From NCBI GenBank assembly GCA_030040295.1, contig JASHTZ010000490.1, positions 1 through 7,078 on the forward strand: a stretch of 7,078 bases of DNA, written 5' to 3'. Numbering within the stretch: the first letter of the stretch is position 1; each line of letters begins with the position of its first letter. This DNA comes from Terriglobia bacterium (lineage in GTDB: Bacteria; Acidobacteriota; Terriglobia; UBA7540). The notes below the pieces were generated by a model. That model made no database searches and was not told the DNA's origin. It saw only the letters and a list, made by a program, of their open reading frames with translations. This document shows, piece after piece, positions 5,321 through 7,078 of the stretch. The translations under genes were made by a program, and so were the position numbers.

Positions 5321-6949
5321 ATGATGACAGTCTCAAAACCTTGTGATCACGTCTTGACTTTCGTCCGGCGACAGTTGACCTGGCGAACTCCATGGCGGTC
5401 TTGTTGTCTTCTGGCTTGCCTCGCAGTCATCGGAGGAACGGTCTTGCTGGCAGCTCCCGCCCAAGATCCTGCCGGCGCCGGCCCGATTGCGGAAGTGAAC
5501 GTCGACGCCCAGACTTTGGGCCGCGAAATTCCCCGTGATTTTGTCGGCTTCAGCCTGGAGGTTTCCACCAAGGGCCAGGGCTTGACTTCGTTCCAAGGAG
5601 CTAATCCCGGCAATTCCGGCGCGGCGGTCGAACAGCCGGTTTACTCCCTAGGCTACCCCGGCGCTCCCAACCAGGGCTACTTCCAGTTCATGAAGAAGCT
5701 TGGACCCGGCGTTCTGCGCCTGGGCGGCAACAGTCAGGACAATTCCTGCTGGGACGCCGCGCACGCGCCCCACCCCGAAGGTTGCGAGGGCGCCATCACA
5801 GCGTCAGATCTTGCCTTGTTTTCCCAAGCGGCTTCGGCCAGCGGCTGGAAGCTGATTCTGGGCCTCGACTTGAAGCAGAATTCAGCCCCATGGGCACTGA
5901 GCGAGCTCACCGAAGGCGTGAACCGGGAGATCAAACCCGGTGAAATTCTGGGACTCGAAATCGGCAACGAGCCGGACCTCTTTTCCCGCTCTCCCTACCG
6001 CCCGAAGACCTACTCCTCCGCCGACCAGGCGAAGGATTTCATGAGCTACGTCGAGGCTTTTCGATCAGACGCGGCGACCAAAAGCTATGGAATTGTCGGA
6101 CCGGCCACTTGCTGCTCCTGGCGCAATGCTGAGGACCTGGGAATTTTCCTCGACCGCGCGGGCCGCGACTTAAAACTGGTGAGCGTCCACAACTATCCCC
6201 TCACCACCTGCCGAGGGCGGACTGTAACGATCGACCAATTGCTCGCGCCTGAACTCATGCAGCGATACGACGAGAGGATGAAGCCGCTCGTTGCTGAGGC
6301 AAGCCGCCACAGCCTGCCCATCGCTCTGGCGGAGACCAATTCCGCCTCCTGCGGGGGAATGCCCGGCGTCAGTAATGCGTTTGCCGCAGCCGTTTGGGGG
6401 CTCGATTACATGTTCAACACCGCGCAGGACGGCTTCAGCATGATGAATTTCCACAGCAGTTATCGCCCGGGCGGAAGCTCCTATAATCCCGTGGATACTT
6501 ACGGGAAGAAGGAAACTTCGGGGCATTGGACCTTTCACAATGTGGCCGAGCCGCTCTATTACGCCATCTATCTTTTCTCCGAGCACGCTTCCGGCAACCA
6601 TTTGCTGAATGCCTCCATCCACACGAGCGCCAATATCCACGCCTATGCGGTAACGCGCTGCGCCGGGTGCGGGGTGAATGTGTTTGTGATCAATGAGGAC
6701 GCCAAGGCGACCGGTCAGGTGCGCATTCACCTCTCCAATCGCGAGGGCAGCGCCTCCTTGCTGCTGCTCGATGCGCCCTCGCTCAGCGCCCGCGCGGACG
6801 AAATCCACCTGGGCGGGGAACAGTTCGATTCGGAGGGCAATTTGCCCGCGTCCCACACCTCCTCGCTCGCGCCCGATGCCCAGGGCGATTACACGTTCGC
6901 GCTTCCCAACGCCGGCGCGGCAGTGGTCAGCGTGGCGCAAGGTCAATAG
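5321..6949 (+). CDS. Secreted glycoside hydrolase family 79 protein (beta-glucuronidase-like)
   Basis: This 542-residue protein resembles GH79 (clan GH-A) enzymes, which remove beta-linked glucuronic acid or 4-O-methylglucuronic acid; the family also includes heparanases and A. capsulatum AcGlcA79A. The N-terminus has a long basic n-region (two Arg at 16-17, more at 22 and 26), a hydrophobic core at about 28-45 and a likely Ala-Pro-Ala cleavage site before Gln48, so export is expected. GFSLEVS near residue 76 is an early family-like segment. In the barrel, GNEP carries the putative acid/base Glu217, and LAETNS carries the putative nucleophile Glu338. Residues about 430-542 are a beta-sandwich typical of the GH79 C-terminus. 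Mature cysteines number eight, suggesting disulfides. The start follows GGGAGG at 5309-5314 by six bases; the adjacent ATG at 5324 is also possible. It is transcribed divergently from the operon with no partner gene visible. Exact substrate is unknown; GH30/GH39-like clan members are the less likely alternatives. Confidence 0.88.
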   Translation: MMTVSKPCDHVLTFVRRQLTWRTPWRSCCLLACLAVIGGTVLLAAPAQDPAGAGPIAEVNVDAQTLGREIPRDFVGFSLEVSTKGQGLTSFQGANPGNSGAAVEQPVYSLGYPGAPNQGYFQFMKKLGPGVLRLGGNSQDNSCWDAAHAPHPEGCEGAITASDLALFSQAASASGWKLILGLDLKQNSAPWALSELTEGVNREIKPGEILGLEIGNEPDLFSRSPYRPKTYSSADQAKDFMSYVEAFRSDAATKSYGIVGPATCCSWRNAEDLGIFLDRAGRDLKLVSVHNYPLTTCRGRTVTIDQLLAPELMQRYDERMKPLVAEASRHSLPIALAETNSASCGGMPGVSNAFAAAVWGLDYMFNTAQDGFSMMNFHSSYRPGGSSYNPVDTYGKKETSGHWTFHNVAEPLYYAIYLFSEHASGNHLLNASIHTSANIHAYAVTRCAGCGVNVFVINEDAKATGQVRIHLSNREGSASLLLLDAPSLSARADEIHLGGEQFDSEGNLPASHTSSLAPDAQGDYTFALPNAGAAVVSVAQGQ

Positions 6950-6980
6950 ACAGGTACATTCCTGCGAGCATTGCCCCTGC

Positions 6981-7009
6981 TTGTCTGCTTCCTACGCCGC
7001 GAATACGAT
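6981..7009 (+). promoter_or_regulatory. Candidate promoter of the antitoxin-like gene
   Basis: TTGTCT (6981-6986) and TACGAT (7004-7009) are separated by exactly 17 bases, and each matches four of six consensus positions, including the important TTG and the first A and last T of the -10 box. A start near 7016 would leave a leader of about 23 bases. Toxin-antitoxin promoters are usually autoregulated by the antitoxin binding at this place, but no clear palindrome is visible here. Confidence 0.4.
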
Positions 7010-7038
7010 GGTAGAGTATTTCACAGGGAGTGTTGCCC

Positions 7039-7078
7039 ATGCCCATTACTCTACAACCCGAACACGAGCGGATGATCA
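7039..7078 (+). CDS. Probable ParD-type (ribbon-helix-helix) antitoxin, 5' end only
   Basis: Only 13 codons are in the window, reading MPITLQPEHERMI, and the frame is open at the edge. The pattern of a short beta strand (PITLQP) followed by a helix starting E-x-E-R-x-I resembles the N-terminus of ParD/CC2985-family antitoxins, in which the strand forms the ribbon that contacts the operator. AGGGAG at 7025-7030 lies eight bases before the ATG, and a promoter candidate precedes it. Such an antitoxin would bind a ParE/RelE-type toxin normally encoded immediately downstream, outside this window. With so few residues the assignment rests on resemblance to remembered family members, and another small DNA-binding protein is possible. 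Confidence 0.5.
   Translation, partial: MPITLQPEHERMI

Noticed and set aside
5205..5393. Minus-strand open frame of 62 codons in the divergent intergenic region
   Set aside because: It starts inside the GH79 signal peptide coding region, covers its ribosome binding site, and shows no motif or good start site.
6170..6946. Minus-strand open frame of 258 codons
   Set aside because: It is antisense to the 3' half of the GH79 gene, which has clear catalytic motifs. The translation is Gly/Arg-rich without domain character.
6964..6984. Hairpin GCGAGCA-loop-TGCTTGT as terminator of the GH79 gene
   Set aside because: The seven-pair stem needs two G-U pairs, has no following T tract, and overlaps the proposed -35 box of the next gene.

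Overview
The window reads as a stretch of a GC-rich bacterial chromosome, most likely an acidobacterium (Terriglobia-like). This is an inference from three things: a GH79 enzyme resembling the characterised Acidobacterium capsulatum beta-glucuronidase family, an Ala/Pro-rich coiled-coil protein of a style I associate with Acidobacteria, and the base composition. No rRNA or phylogenetic marker is present. I see no tRNA, rRNA, CRISPR array, insertion sequence or prophage gene.

Layout. A tight three-gene operon lies on the minus strand and is read from about 5057 down to 78. The first gene encodes a cytoplasmic protein with an N-terminal coiled coil, a GAF-like domain, a Pro/Glu-rich linker and a conserved helical C-terminal module (3597-5057). 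It overlaps by four bases (GTGA) the second gene, an exported TPR-containing soluble lytic transglycosylase of the Slt type (1282-3600). Four bases further on starts a class I/II PLP aminotransferase of the kynurenine/methionine aminotransferase subgroup (78-1277). Its ribosome binding site overlaps the transglycosylase stop codon. The three genes use three different start codons: TTG, GTG and ATG.

Divergent from the operon, across a 263-base intergenic region, is a secreted family 79 glycoside hydrolase (5321-6949, plus strand) with both catalytic glutamates visible. The intergenic region holds a candidate operon promoter, whose -35 box overlaps a TCACA-AAA-TGTGA inverted repeat, and a G-rich leader in front of the hydrolase. 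At the right edge, a promoter-like sequence and a good ribosome binding site precede the first 13 codons of a probable ParD-type antitoxin, so a toxin-antitoxin pair probably continues past the window.

How the genes might work together: the transglycosylase cleaves peptidoglycan in the periplasm, and translational coupling ties its production to the GAF/coiled-coil protein. That protein is the least understood part of the window and the best candidate for undescribed biology. The aminotransferase is probably a metabolic passenger of the operon. The GH79 enzyme looks like an independently transcribed polysaccharide or glucuronide scavenging function.
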